Source of the DNA: Anthopleura xanthogrammica
Taxonomy: Eukaryota > Cnidaria > Anthozoa > Actiniaria > Actiniidae
Length of the DNA stretch: 64,000 nt
NCBI GenBank assembly: GCA_964019055.1
Contig: OZ025219.1
Coordinates: 266,501-330,500, forward strand
Direction: 5' to 3'
Translations under genes and position numbers: made by a program
Shown: positions 33,094 to 46,232 of the stretch, piece by piece
How the letters are laid out: every line of letters begins with the position of its first letter
Position numbering within the stretch: position 1 is the first letter of the stretch
Notes under the pieces: generated by a model
Database searches by the model: none
Seen by the model: the letters and a program-made list of their open reading frames with translations, nothing else
What the model was told of the DNA's origin: nothing

Positions 33094-33229
33094 GACCTCG
33101 AGTACAATTTGGAAATTAATAGGTACGAGTAATGTTTTGAAAGTTCTTGTAATTGCACGAGCCTTTAGGTGAGTGCAATTAAAGAACTTTCAAAATATTA
33201 AGAGTGGCTATTAATTCCAAATTGTACGA
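33094..33229. repeat. foldback with about 58-bp arms
   Basis: CGAGTACAATTTGGAAATTA ... TTGTAATTGCAC against GTGCAATTAAAG ... CCAAATTGTACGAG. Imperfect; spacer about 20 bp. Lies just 3' of the GPCR gene. Confidence 0.83.
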
Positions 33230-33490
33230 GAAGATCGTGTGATTTTTTATTTATAGTTCACTGAACAAAATTTTATAAAGACAAGTATGTCGAAGCGAAA
33301 GCATTCATCTGTCTCTTTGGCCGATTTTCTCCAACAAATTCTAATTAAGGACAACTGATATACATAAAAAGATTTTTGTTTACACTCAAATTTGCCGCTG
33401 TTGGCCGTGTTTAGCAGTGTTTCCATAGCGACTTAATTGGTACCCCTATGGAGTACCTATTAACGCTCTAAATGTACTGCTCTCAACCAA

Positions 33491-36400
33491 TCAGAATCGA
33501 GAAATTTTGTTCAGAGTACTATGATTTACCTTATTGAAGATATGTTTCAGTCCATCTCTGAAGTTCTGGTTAAAGATGAGGTAAAGACAGGGATTGATCG
33601 CAGCGTTGGCATGGGCAACCATATAGAAGGCCATGACCACGCTCACCGGCAAAGCGCATCGGTAGATCTTCCAATAAAACGTTATCATGATGTGATTGAC
33701 ATGGACCGGAAACCAACAAACTGCAAAAGCCGTTACTATAGTAACCAGCATTTTAATGATCTTCCGTTTCTGACGTTCGAGCCTTTTTTGGTGATTGTCG
33801 CTCAGCTCGCCGGGAGCTTTGCGCTGCCATAGATGTAATAGAATTATAGTGTAGACGATAATCATGATGACCAGCGGTAACACGTAATGAAATATCAGTT
33901 TAATCAACATGTCTGTCATAAAGAGAGCGTCTTCTGTCGCACGGTCGTCGACGCCCCACACGACACTACATGTTACAGAGTCGTTACCGTAAGGTATAAG
34001 GCGCATTCGATAAAAGTCATACATGAAGGTGAGTCCGCTGATCACCCATATAGCACAGATGGCTCGCATTACTGAACGCACTCCCATTGGTCTGCGAAGT
34101 ACGTGGACGATCGCGAAGTACCGATCAACGGCGATGACAGTTAGAGTCAGAACAGATGCAGAAATGGACACATTCTGAACGAACATTTGTAGCTTGCAGA
34201 TGATTTCTCCTATCGCTCCACCAGGGAACTTTCGTCCGACAATGAAAAAAGATATACTGAAAGGCGATGCTGCAACCGCGTCTAAAATATCAGCTATCGC
34301 CATGTTCACGATAAGCAGGTTAAAAGCTGTCTTGATGTTTCTATAGCAGTTGACAACATAGATTATAACTCCATTACCAGCTATAGCAACTACGAAGATG
34401 ATGATATAGCAGAGGATTAGAAGCACGCGCTCTGCGTCTGAAGGCACGTTGCTACACAAGGGACCTTTAAGAGTGTCGTTGGTTTCGCTAAAGGTTTGGT
34501 TGGTTATTGGTTGTGATGTGGTGGATAACAAGGTTGACAGGGTAGTGTGGACCATAGTTGAAGTAGAATGGATAAGAAGAGCAGTTGGACTTGGAGTGAA
34601 GTTAGAACTTGCTGAAAATTAACAAAAAACTGAATACATAAAAAATATATATAGAAAAAGAAGCACTATACGCCGAATGCAATAATGGCCACCACTTGAT
34701 CATAATTTTTAAAATTCATATCTTAATTAAGCACTATAAAATTAAAGATTAGAATGATAACAAGTTAGAAAGTTTGAGGCAGAAATATTAAACTCTTGAG
34801 AAAATATGATAATTCAGAATTGTGAAAAACACTGTAAAACCATCAAAACGACGCTAGTTAGTTGTCAGTTGTCAGAACACATACAATTCTCTGTATTTTT
34901 GATTCCAAATAACTTCACTTGAATTCTATTTATAGCAATAAAACTTTCCAAAAATACATATTTCTACTTTCTGATGGCAGTGCTTATTTTTAAAGACTAC
35001 TTTTCATTTCTGAAAGTCCCTTGAGTATGATTCTTTTTTCTCTACTGATCTATACTAGTGGATATATGCACTCTATACTAGTGCACCATGGGTACTATAG
35101 TCAGTATACTGTGTATATATTACATACTCTATCTATAATGGTGGATATATGCACTCTATACTAGTGCACCATGGATACTATAGTCAGTATACTGTGTATA
35201 TATTACATACTCTATCTATACTAGTGGATATATGTACGCTATTGCTACATTTCAAAATAGTTGTAAATTTTGGTACTTAAAATTGGCTGATGTAAAGTAA
35301 AGTGAAACTCGGCTGGAGTCAGTATTCAAATTAATGAAGCAACTGATAAAAATAGACAAATGTGTACAAGAAATGTGATAACTGAATGACTCTCATAGAT
35401 ATATATCTATACCCCGAGTATAACTGACACTCAAGCAAGTATACTTAAAAGATAAAAATGAACTTAGCAAAGTTTGGCAAAAAGCGAGTAAATTTTAAGA
35501 ATAAAAAAAAAAATTAAGGGAAATTACCTAGGCTCACTTTTTTCTAAAAATGAGTATTTAGAAAACGTTTGTATCACTTGGATGTATATAATATCAATAG
35601 CGCATGGCATTTCTTGTACGTGCTGTCGCCCGGTCACCCACTCATTCAAAAACCTCTTGGCTTTTAACTTGATACAAAAATGATTCCAGTGCTTACCTCT
35701 ATAATGAGTAACTTCTCGATAAAGTATTTCAAGCGAAATAAGATTTCCCTAAGTGAGCGCAATTCTAATGCTTGTGTTGAAGATCAAAACTGCTTTGTCA
35801 AGAACGGAGTAGAGTGAGTTTTGATATATATATTTAATCGGTATATGGATTAACTTATAAGCTAAAACAAAACCGTTTCTACATCAAAGTAGCTAAACAT
35901 CTGTCAAAAATAGCAAAACATGTCAATATGCTAAGAGGGAGTTACCGGATTTGTTACAAAGAAGAGAGGTTTTAATAGTCAGTTGTTTGGAAAAGGTGAA
36001 ACGCAATACTTGACTTTGCGTGTGGTGGGATTTTGGAGAAAATCTATAATAATAACATCGAAAACTCTTTTACTGATTCTTACCTTGGAAGTCTATTCCT
36101 TCGAATAGAGCGCGCGTTCACAATGACGCACAAGTCTCACCGACACTTAGTAGCTTTCAGAATTTTAAAATGCGTAAATCCAAAGATCTTTCCTCTTTAT
36201 CTTTCTCTTTCTTTCTCTCTTCTCTTTTTTCTCGATTAAAAAGGAAAACAAATCGAGTGTTGATTCACGAAGAGAAAAAACAGATTTATCAGGCGAGCCG
36301 GGCAATATCTGCTTTTCAACCCCACAAGAACAAAATTGAAGGACAAATTGTTATACTTGTCTTATATATGCGACCGGAAACCAAGAGCAAGTTATGTTTG

Positions 36401-38544
36401 TAATCCTATTGAGTATATTTGAATATATATATACAAACTAGAATTAATAGTCAGAACATATCAATTTTGTCTTTCAAACGTCAAATGTCGAAATAATTAA
36501 GAAGTATGAAACGGAAGGAAGTCTTCCCAGAGAGCACGTAAAAAGTAAAAAAAAATTATAATGGCTTTTTAATGGAGTCTTTCAAGTAGAAGATGGGAAC
36601 ATCCACTGGGAAATCATAACAAAAGATCTATTATTTTATTGTATTTGTATTTTTTCAGTTCATACCCAAACTTCCTTTTTCCGAAGTACGGAGTATGTAT
36701 TTACTTTAACACTACTTTGTGGAAGCTATTTAAACAACGCAGTCCTTTTAGTACTATTATTTGACAAATTATTCTTAAAGTTTGTTATCCCAGTGGCGAC
36801 CTTTTCTAAATATTGATTTTTTGACCTCCGTTTTTGGGAGTCAGTCTTGATCAATGTTAACATCAAATATCAATATTTTTTATTGGTGGAGAATTTAAAA
36901 CTTGCTTCTAAAACGAATAAAGATATTCACTTCCTGAAAGTATTTTTACCAAATAATTTCATTTGTTTTTATTTAGATTTTATTCAGCGAATCATTAAAT
37001 TTTAAAGCTAATTTACACCCTTTTTTCTCGTTTTATTGTTACTTTTGTTCCACTCTCATCATTTTAATAACCTATTTTGAACTCTGGCACTTTACACATG
37101 GTTCGCCCATTTTTTTCATATTCTTCTTTTATTAGTATTATCTATTTTTTTCTTACTTTTTAATCTTGTTGTTTTTTTCCTCTCGAATATTTTAATTTAT
37201 TCAATCTTCCACTAATATTTCTTTCGTTCTCAGTACTACTTAGTTTTATGTAACTTATCATCATCTTCCACTTCCATGTCTGTACTAATGGCAATATTTT
37301 CTTCGTATTGTTTCTAGATTCCCACTCCATTTTAGGCTACTTCTCTCTCTCAATTTCCATTTTCTAGTCCCAATTTCACCTTTCTTTCTTTAGCTTTCCC
37401 ATTTTCTAATTTTTATATTCTTTTTTTTCTCTCCTGCTTGCTTTTATTTCTATGTTATTCACATGAATATTAACCAACAACATTGACTGATTATTACAAG
37501 TCAAGACTATTTTTTCCTATTATGACAGAGAACTTCCATGTGTAGCCATTTTGCGGAAGGCCATCACAAGATATTTTCTCCTATGGAATAGAAAATCTCT
37601 AGCTGTTCACGCAAGACCGTTGGTACAGTTTCTGACTTCCCTGTAACATATCAGTAGTTCACTTTCATATATTTCTTCTACTGGAAAATACGCACATTTT
37701 GGTAACTGTTCTTGCTACCAATCCAGCTAATAAAGTAAAATAAACAAAAAACTAAAGAACAGAAAGTTAATATTATTCAGAGCGAACCTCAATCAGTAGC
37801 ACTACTAGCTATTTCCACTGGCCAAATTACCCATTAAAACCTCATCGACTTAGAATGGATAAAAAATCCATCGCTATTAAAGCAAAACGCTGTTATATCG
37901 CCATCGGCATGACTGGCGGGAAAAAAACACAGCCACAATTAAAAAAGGCTAAAAACTCGCGGATTTACAGATCTGAAAAAAAGATTAATCAATATTCCTT
38001 TGTCTCCATAAGCGGCTAAGAACTCAAGATCTAAAAACTTATCCAAGCGATCGAGATTTCGTTTGTAATCCATTAGCTTTTTGAATACAAAGAATCGACG
38101 TGAAGTGGGAGTCATCAATACTTGTAGGCTGTGAGATGAGATACTTGTAGGCTGTGAGATGAGAAGATAGCAGTAGTTCGAGATTGTTTTGGCCCTTATT
38201 AGCTCGTGGCGCCGAGCAGGTGGAGGGTTCAGTATAATTTGGATTCTAGATTCTTAATTGCTGTGTTTTCGGCGTTCCCTGCTTGTTAAATAAAGTCATT
38301 TGGAAGCCTGTGTTTTGAGAAAGGTTATTTTCAATTTTACAGATAACTAAGCTTGATCAATGTTTTGTTTGGTTGATCTCGGAAACGCGCGCATTCATTT
38401 ATTCATTCATTCTGCTGTCTTTCTTAATTTTCCCCCCCTCTTTCTTTCCTTCTTTCTTTCTTCTTGTCTTCCTTCCTTCCTTCCTTTCCACCTCTCTTCC
38501 AATTTTTTTTCAGTATCCTTCCTTTCTTTCTTTCGTCCTTTCTT

Positions 38545-38581
<37 letters not shown>

Positions 38582-39525
38582 AAAATGACCTGGCTTTTCC
38601 AATTCTCCATGCCACTTCACCATAAGGGAATATTTTGTATTCACATTCAAAACAACAGCTAAATTCAAAGAATATTGAGAAATTTAGGAGCGACAGAGAG
38701 ACAGTCACTCTGTTTTAATTATCGACCCTACTATCAAAGTCATGGTTTAATTTTAATTTTAAGAGCATACCACTCAGATGAAGTAAAATAGTTTCAAAGC
38801 ACGAACCTTATATGAGAGAATGGAGAATTGTATACAAACAAAATAAGTTAAAAGCTTTGGGCAAGGATGGGAAAATTGCGAACAAATACGTTGTAGTTCG
38901 TGCCCCTTTGATAGACGCTTGTTGCTAAATATACCCAGACCAATTGGGTTTCATTGTATCGTTTGAAACACGATGGTATCGATACATCACGATAACAACT
39001 ACAGTACCAATTCTCGATCGTTCCTTGTTTTATTTCCGGGAGTTTTAAGGTCCAAATTTAGCTGCAGTTAATTCAGCTGTTCGAGAACTAAGGGCCTTGA
39101 ATTACGTATAACAAAGATTTAACTGTGAATTCTTTATCGAACTGTCAATTTGATTGTTGCTCTTTAAAGTGTATTTGTACATCGAAGCCTGAAACAACAT
39201 CTTTAGGAAAAATGGGAGATAAAAATGGCCCATGGAGCCGGAACACGCACATAACATGAACACAAAATAAAACTACGCTAAATATAACCCATTTAAATGG
39301 CAAGCCAGTTACTTTATAGGAATAAGATAAAAGAAAGAAAAAGAAAAACGAAAGAAAAAATGTAATAAAGATGCATCAATTTTACCTTTCAGAAAAATGG
39401 CTTCAAATTATCACATGGTCAGTATATTTCATGCCCTGCAAATCTCCCAAGAGCTTCTCCCTCTTTTCTTTTCAATTCTACATTTATAGAATATAAAAGA
39501 ACTCACCTCTTGTAGAATTGTTCAT
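33491..39525 (-). CDS. class A GPCR, neuropeptide/amine-receptor type, two exons
   Basis: The main exon 34611-33491 encodes seven helices with all class A hallmarks (numbering from an ATG at 34555): GN at 60-61 (TM1), IAD at 87-89 (TM2), DRY 144-146, CWFP 280-283, NPCLY 321-325, and the disulfide pair C120/C196. The exon is open upstream of that ATG to an acceptor (AATTTTCAG/CA). A first exon at 39525-39507 (ATG AAC AAT TCT ACA AGA G, donor GTGAGT) joins it in phase, adding MNNSTRASSNFTPSPTALL and more: 379 residues with an N-terminus rich in N-glycosylation sequons (NNST, NFT, NQT, NDT). The intron is 4.9 kb. The ligand is unknown; motifs fit peptide receptors of the galanin/NPFF/opsin-like part of class A but do not decide. 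The C-tail is short (about 30 residues). The internal ATG at 34555 could also be used. Confidence 0.9.
35046..35236. repeat. 83-bp tandem duplication
   Basis: Units begin GTGGATATATGCACTCTATA at 35058 and 35141, with a partial third at 35224. Copies are nearly identical. Confidence 0.93.
38425..38581. repeat. CT-rich tract ending in (CT)n
   Basis: TTTC/TTCC mixtures followed by about 15 CT dinucleotides (38551-38580). Frames open on both strands here are artefacts. Confidence 0.93.
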
Positions 39526-39792
39526 ATTGATGGTCAGAGGAGACCAAGTTCTTGTTTCGGTTCAGCGTGCTGACTCGGATGATATTTAACGTCCAACTAC
39601 GTTCAGTGCAGGCTGTTTAAAGAAGTTAAATAAGATTTCCATTATCTGATTTATCAACATCCTGTCATATCAGCCGTACATGCGTCACAATCGATGAATT
39701 TTTGTTTAAACAGTGGAAAATTGGAATGGATTGTGGACTTTGGAATTTGGAACACCGGAGTGACGTGGAATGCGCAGTTGAGAAGAGATAAA

Positions 39793-40064
39793 GAGAACAG
39801 AACAGAACAGAACCGAACAGAACTAGAAGAGCAGAGAAGAGCAGAGAAGAGCAGAGAAGAGCAGAGAAGAGAAGAGAAGAGAAGAGAAGAGAAGAGAAGA
39901 GAAGAGAAGAAAAGAGAAGAGAAGAGAAGAGAAGAGAAGAGAAGAGAAGAGAAGAGAAGAGAAGAGAAGAGAAGAGAAGAGAAGAGAAGAGAAGAGAAGA
40001 GAAGAGAAGAGAAGAGAAGAGAAGAGAAGAGAAGAGAAGAGAAGAGAAGAGAAGAGAAGAGAAC
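39793..40064. repeat. long pentanucleotide array (GAACA then GAAGA)
   Basis: Begins with about six GAACA-type units, then four 10-bp GCAGAGAAGA units, then about 40 GAAGA pentamers with one substitution (near 39910). Frames on both strands are open through it (Arg-Glu-rich and Leu-Phe-Ser-rich). Lies about 0.25 kb upstream of the GPCR exon 1. Confidence 0.96.
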
Positions 40065-41860
40065 TCAACACAACGCTTGATCAGGAAGATGGACTGTGGA
40101 TTTCGGAATGAGAATAGAAAGCTAGACGTGCTATCAAAAAAAGTATTTATCATTCTAGTGACGCTCTCTTCAAAATATCTTAAGCAAACAAACCATTGCG
40201 ACTGACGTGCTGAAGATTTCGCAATCACAGGCTGGAAATGCCATTAAACTAAAACAAATCTTTCCTTGCATTTGAAGGCTTCGATTGAAATCTTGGTACA
40301 GAAAACTAGGACCTTGATTGTGGAATACGGACCTCGGAATAAAATGGATGGTACAGATCTTCCTCGTGGAATAGATGAAGAAAATGGGTGTTTGACCAAA
40401 TGTGTAACATAGAATGGTTTGGAATGAGGACGGCCTTGTAAAGTTTTGTCTATGAAAAATATGTTGACATTCTAGAATAAGACAAAATGACGATCGGTGA
40501 TTTCAAAATAAAGACAAGAAAACTGGAATGGCAGCATTGGACTGCGGAGCATGGATTTGGAAATTTTCCCCTTGATTTTTGTGATATTCACGGCCCAAAT
40601 TACGCGGTAAGAGGTTTCAAGGAAAAGGCCAATCAGGTGTCTTGCCATCACAGTATTAGATGACAATTGCCTAAATATTTCATTCTAGGCTCGTGTAACG
40701 ACTGGCAAGTTAAGGTGACGTTACATAACCCCATCAAAAATAGAATAGGTAAGATATCAAGTGTCGTGGCTTAAACTCTTAGCAATGATACGGGATCACA
40801 TCTAGTGTACTTGAGTAAGATCTAATAGATGATACCAGTAAAAGTACTGTAAAAGAAGCGCCCTCACTCGAATGCTTCTAGAAAGAAAGAAATAACATTT
40901 GAACCAGAATAACCGCACTAGCACGTGCAGTGAATGGTTAAAGAAATCAAAACTTCCTGACATTATAAAACTAAAACTACCCCAAATTACTGTTTATAAA
41001 ATCTTTTGGATTTGATTTCGTTTGATGATGTATATAAACATTTCATATCTCACCGGAGATTTCACGGAAATGTTATGCGAATGACATTGTAAATGAAGTC
41101 TAAATGAGGACGATTCGTCTGAACATTTTCCTCAGGGGAAAATACAATGCGCAATTGGAGAGCTTGTGCCATCCTTTCTATACAAAATATTTCTATATGA
41201 TAACATAGTTATAAGCTAAATTATTTGACCTAAAGGTCGATCCAAATGACAGGCTTTTTTTACTTTCCGCCCGCACAAGTAATTACATGGTATATTTCAT
41301 GGGTGTGGTTGAATTTTAAGCTAGGCAATCAAGCGGCAGTATTTCAACTGTATCTACAGAACAGCCAATAACATTACTCAGTCAAGCTTGTAGTATTTGA
41401 AATTCCGCATCACGTCCGTAGCTATTCAATTAATTAACTCGATTTCTTTTAGGAAAAATTTCAAGAATACTTTTCGAAATGCTAGACAAAAGCTCACCGC
41501 TTTAACAAGAGAAGAGGTATTATCAACAGTATCTGTCTACTCATTTCCATCAAAGTACAAGCTAGCGCGCGTGGGTTTACGTTTTTTTTAATATGTGCAG
41601 GTTATTTGGGAAGATTTCGAAATAGTTATGTCTGTTATTGACACCATTTAGAAGCAAAACTAGAACTGAATTGTTCAGTCCTTGTTGACGGCTTTGAATA
41701 GAATATTCTAGCTGTGTTTACTGTTATAAATTATGCTTTTTAAATAGCTGTTGATATTTATAATACTTCGTTTTCTATATATATATGTATTTATATAGTA
41801 GGGGCAAGACTTTTATGTAAACCAGTTGTAGCAACTGATGAAATTTCAGATAGACAAATA
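40065..41860. other. intergenic, nothing recognised
   Basis: Unique AT-rich sequence with no supportable gene. Some words (GGAATG, ATTGTGGA) repeat loosely at 39720-40560, suggesting a degraded element. Confidence 0.4.
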
Positions 41861-41861
41861 T

Positions 41862-42216
41862 CATTCATTCATTCATTCTTCCATTCATTCATTCATTCTT
41901 CCATTCATTCGTTTATCCATTTATTCATTCTTCCATTCATTCATTCGTTTACCCATTCATTCATTCTTCCATTCATTCATTCATTCTTCCATTCATTCAT
42001 TCATTCTTCCATTCATTCATTCATTCTTCCATTCATTCGTTTATCCATTTATTCATTCTTCCATTCATTCATTCGTTTACCCATTCATTCATTCTTCCAT
42101 TCATTCATTCATTCGTTTATCCATTCATTCATTCATTCGTTTATCCATTCATTCATTCATTCATTCATTATTCCATTCATTCATTCTTCCATTCATCCAT
42201 CCATTTTGTCATTCAT
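41862..42216. repeat. (CATT)n array with higher-order variants
   Basis: About 350 bp of CATT tetramers interrupted regularly by CTTC, CGTTTATC and CGTTTACC variants, giving longer periods. The His/Ser/Phe-rich frame through it is an artefact. Confidence 0.95.
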
Positions 42217-42548
42217 TTCTTTCTTTTTTCTGTCTCATTCTTTACCAATAAACATACGTAATATACTGACATACATAGGGTTTTTTATGGGAGTTAGGGA
42301 GAAAAAATAGCGTTCTTTAAAGTCAAAGTTTAACAATAAAAAACTGATATTGATACAAGCTATCTTTTAGTGAGGAAGATTTTGTAAGGCCTCTTCTAAT
42401 ATATTTACATTTCGATCTTTTTTTTCCTTACTATCATTCATGATTTCGATGATTTCATTCATAGCCTGCATTCTTTGTTCATTTCATATTTCAATTCCAT
42501 TGCCATATATTCATGTGTTGTTTTTAATATTTCCTGTTTGGGGTGTAG

Positions 42549-42636
42549 TTGGAAGGCCAGAACATTTATTTTTCCGGTCTGCTATGACAGAGCAAGCAAG
42601 GAGTGTGATCGCTGTCATGATTCATGTTATGTCATG
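42549..42636 (+). CDS. candidate exon of a Venus-flytrap (ANF-receptor type) protein
   Basis: Bounded by an acceptor (GGGGTGTAG) and a donor (TG/GTAAGG). It reads GRPEHLFFRSAMTEQARSV then IAVMIHVMSW. This resembles the helix in extracellular ligand-binding domains of metabotropic/ionotropic glutamate receptors, GABA-B receptors and guanylyl-cyclase receptors, where FFR-(T/S), a polar stretch with Q-A, and a final hydrophobic helix ending in W form a recognisable block. The exon is 88 nt, phase 1 to 0 in a self-consistent reading. No partner exon found nearby; it could belong to a gene with very long introns, or be a relic. Confidence 0.38.
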
Positions 42637-42765
42637 GTAAGGGGTACTTAGATTAAACTAATTTCACATTTAATACTTATCCTGCTAAGCGTCACGTAGA
42701 GTCATGTATTAGAACTAATTTGGCGGGCTTCTTTGGTCAAAGCTACCCATTTTGATTGGCTCAAT

Positions 42766-43185
42766 GTTTTCCCATTTCAGAAAACATGACCATTCCCTTA
42801 AGCATTGCATAAGCAATAGACCCATTCATCTTGGCTCAGTGTTGTCCCATTTCAGACCACATGACCATTCCCTTGAGCATTGTATAAGCAATAGACCCAT
42901 TCATCTTGGCTCAATGTTGTCCCATTTCAGACCACATGACCATTCCCTTGAATATTGTATAAGCAATAGACCCATTCAGCTTGGCTCAATGTTGTCCCAT
43001 TTCAGACCACATGATCATTCCCTTGAGTATTGTATAAGCAATAGAACCATTCAGCTTGGCTCAATGTTGTCCCATTTCAGACCACATGACCATTCCCTTG
43101 AATATTGTATAAGCAATAGACTCATTCAGCTTGGCTCAATGTTGTCCCATTTCAGACCACATGACCATTCCCCATTCCCAATAGC
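42766..43185. repeat. 75-bp tandem repeat (core family)
   Basis: Units start at 42766, 42841, 42916, 42991, 43066 and 43141 (last truncated). Each carries CCCATTTCAGACCACATGAC, CATTCCCTTGAGTATTGTAT and CATTCAGCTTGGCTCAATG. Because 75 is divisible by three, one frame stays open as a 25-residue protein repeat; I treat that as incidental. Confidence 0.95.
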
Positions 43186-43589
43186 CGAAAAGAATTATGG
43201 GGATTCTTGGGGTGCAACCACATGACTCAAAACCCCTTGATATATAAATAACAATGAAACAGCCACCATGTTGGTTGATCTAGCAAGAGAATCTAACGAG
43301 GAATGCTTTGTTATCGTCAACCAACTTGGAGGGTTTGACGTAACATGCACCCCAAAAATACATATTCAACGTAATAATCCTAGTGTTGAGTATCTTAAAG
43401 GATATATCAAAGTCTACTGACTGATTGCTAATTCGCCTAAGAGTTTCCCAAAAACCTGCTTGGTTATCCAGCATAATTCATAACACATGTCTGACTCGTA
43501 AAAACTGAGTGCGCTATTACAATGCTGTAAAGCTTTACTAGTCGATACTCTTTAGCCGTTTAAGCACATGATACTGACAGCGTATAGTT

Positions 43590-43948
43590 AATACCCTCTC
43601 GAATGATCCGATAAATGTTCAAGCTCTTACAATACGAGCATTTGCGCTAACGAGTAAACGAAAAAGAAACAAAAAGACTAAAGAGATAGAAAATCACTAA
43701 CGAATTTACTGACTGAGAGACTAATGGCGAATATAATACATTCTCAAATGACCCGATAACTGCTCAAGCTCTTACAACACGCGCATTTGTGCTAACGACT
43801 AAACGAAAAAGAAACAAAAAGACTAAAGAGATAGAAAATCACTAACGAATTTACTGACTGAGAGACTAATGGCGAATATAATACATTCTCAAATGACTCG
43901 ATAACTGCTCAAGCTCTTTCAATACGAGCATTTGTGCTAACGAGTAAA
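43590..43948. repeat. 145-bp tandem repeat, about 2.5 copies
   Basis: The word AAACGAAAAAGAAACAAAAA recurs at 43656 and 43801. Flanks CAAGCTCTTACAA and GCATTTG(C/T)GCTAACGA repeat with the same 145-bp spacing up to 43946. Confidence 0.93.
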
Positions 43949-46045
43949 AAAAGGGGAAACAATCACTTTTAAGTCATGTCTTAAAAGAGATGGAACCGCA
44001 CAAAACCACTCCGAAAAATAACGCCTTTTTGAGAGGATTTTAATTAAGGGTATAACCCCTTGGATTAAGAGCGTAATAGCTTTTGGTAATAACTGAATTG
44101 GAAACGAATACAACATGAAAACCAAGCTAAAAGGAAATGCTCCGGTCATGACTAAAATGCTTCGGGAAAAAATATCTAAAAAGAGCTATTTTTGGTGGTC
44201 AGATATTTATAACTGATAAACTTTTTAATTACCTCATTTCGTCAGTAACGACATTCCTATCTAAACAAAAAAGGGAAAAAATGGAATTTTGTGACTTAAC
44301 GTTTTTTGTCCAAACTCATTTGGTCTACTAAAGATTTAAGGATTCTCCCCTTATTTTACACTTAAGGTATTAAAACATCTGATCGTAAAGTTGCATGAGA
44401 GGTTAAAATTAAAATTAGAAGAAATGTTGTTTGTTTTTTTGAAATTATATTTCCGACTTGGATTTAAAGGTGTAATTAGCCATTTAAAAACTCTTGCAAC
44501 ATATTTTTTAATTTAAATTAGTAAACAAAGCCCAAAAGACTTCGATCAAGATATATATTTCTAAAATGGATGGAATAATTTTCTTTAATTTTCTGAAAAG
44601 ATGTGGGTTACTGCATAGAAAATATTAATGGACAGATGTGATCCCTCAAATATTTTTTTATGGATTGACAAAGTTTAATTTTCTCAAAAAATATTTTGTC
44701 TTTTCCTTGTGAACGCGCGGCTTTGAGATTTCATGTTTTCACAGAAACTACAAATTACACCGACTTCACACTGATCCAAATTATTTTGTCATAGGAACTA
44801 ATTTTACAATCTTAAGAAGGTTGCAAAACTCTCGTGTTTATTTCAACTGTTTTGCTAAGTCGCAAGCGATTAATTTCAAATTTGGTAAAAAAAAAAAAAA
44901 AAAATGCTTCAAGTAACCGGTGGCCCAATTTGAGATTTACAATTTGATTTTCAACATATAAATTATCATAGAGTAAAACTATCAAGGCCTTTATGGAGAT
45001 TTTTTTTTAGAGTGAATGGAGAAATATCTGGCAATTGGTTTAGGAGTTTAATCAAGAGCATTTTAATGAAGCATACATCGCCCTTTTTTAGTAGCCTACG
45101 GGAAAAGACTGTGAAAGCTTTTCGAGGGCAAGTATTAATGCAAGCTATTGTAGCTAGAGGGATTACATTTCTAGCATTGATTAGTTAATGGCACTCAAAC
45201 ATTTCCGTTTCAAATGATTGTTTTAAATCATACAATTAAATGACTATATTCGTGTTTTTTCAATATGGCGGCTATGACGTCACACAACCGAGAGCTTTTC
45301 AATATGGCCGACATGAAATTGTTACTTTATTAGCACTTGTACCGACTATTTTTGTTTTTTTTCATGCCGACTGTTTGTTTTTTTTCATGCTTTATGTTTT
45401 GTTTGTATGTCTTTTTTCCAAAAATAAAAAGTAAGCGTACAAAAAATATAGATTTAGTTTAGTTTAATGAGTTCCTCGGCAAAATTATAGTCATTACAAA
45501 ATATATATTAAAAAAATGGACACGTTAGCGCAATAAATCAAAATCAAATGGGATGTGACGGGGGAAAGGAAGAGGACTTGCCCCCTACTGATCAGTAATA
45601 TAAATGTTCAAATTGCATAAAAAAAGCTATAGAATACAAATATATAAATTAAAACTTGAATATGATCAATGGTAGACTAAATAGAAATATGAATGGCTTT
45701 AAATATTGGTGAACAGGTGAACGGTTTAAATATTTTTTTATGCCAAAAGAATAGAATAACAAAAGCCGGACATGTCGGCCATCTTGATTGACAGGGAAGA
45801 CAAAAAAACAATATTACTACTTCTAGAATGATCTGCCTTTTGATACGATTATTTTACATTTGTGCAAAATCACGAGGGAAGAGTTACAATATATTTTAGT
45901 TTTGATAGTTTTGATGGACCTCAATCACTCAAATATGGTGCGCTAAATAATATGAAACAAAACTCATGATTTATTTAATTGACCAGAAATATCTCGTAAT
46001 AAATGCGTGAAAATGAATACAGAATTTTCTGGAAGCACCTAAGGG
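43949..46045. other. intergenic, no gene seen
   Basis: AT-rich. Contains an A-run (44887-44904), a TATGGCGGCTATGACGTCAC motif (45264-45283), a second ATGGCCGAC motif at about 45303, and no supportable coding frame. Confidence 0.4.
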
Positions 46046-46232
46046 CTTCATATTTTATCGATACCCTGAAACAAACTCCGAACTCCAAACTAAGTCAGGG
46101 CATGGCTAACTCACAGATCGAACCCTGTACCAACCTCTGGGCTGATCTAAGTCAGGGCATGGCTAACTCACAGTTCGAACCCTGAAACAACCTCTGGGTT
46201 GATCTAAGTCAGGGCATGGCTAACTCACAGAT
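46046..46232. repeat. 57-bp minisatellite, three copies
   Basis: Begins TTTATCGATACCCTGAAACA, the same left boundary as at 51540, then GTCAGGGCATGGCTAACTCA units at 57-bp spacing; ends abruptly at CAGATCAAACCCTA. Confidence 0.93.

Larger units (their letters stand above)
34612..39506. other. 4.9-kb intron of the GPCR gene
   Basis: AT-rich, with an 83-bp tandem duplication (35046-35236), a CT-rich tract (38410-38580) and T-rich sequence at 37000-37450. No other coding exon recognised. Its status as an intron depends on the exon 1 model. Confidence 0.6.

Noticed and set aside
38360..38710. Long frames on both strands near 38.5 kb
   Set aside because: Caused by a CT/TTCC simple repeat.
39665..40228. 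187-codon Leu-Phe-Ser repeat frame and its Arg-Glu mirror
   Set aside because: Artefact of the GAAGA pentamer array.
41838..42251. 137-codon His/Ser/Phe-rich frame
   Set aside because: Artefact of the CATT tetramer array.
42752..43225. 157-codon protein of 25-residue repeats
   Set aside because: 75-bp satellite units that match non-coding repeats elsewhere; no start context or non-repeat coding sequence.
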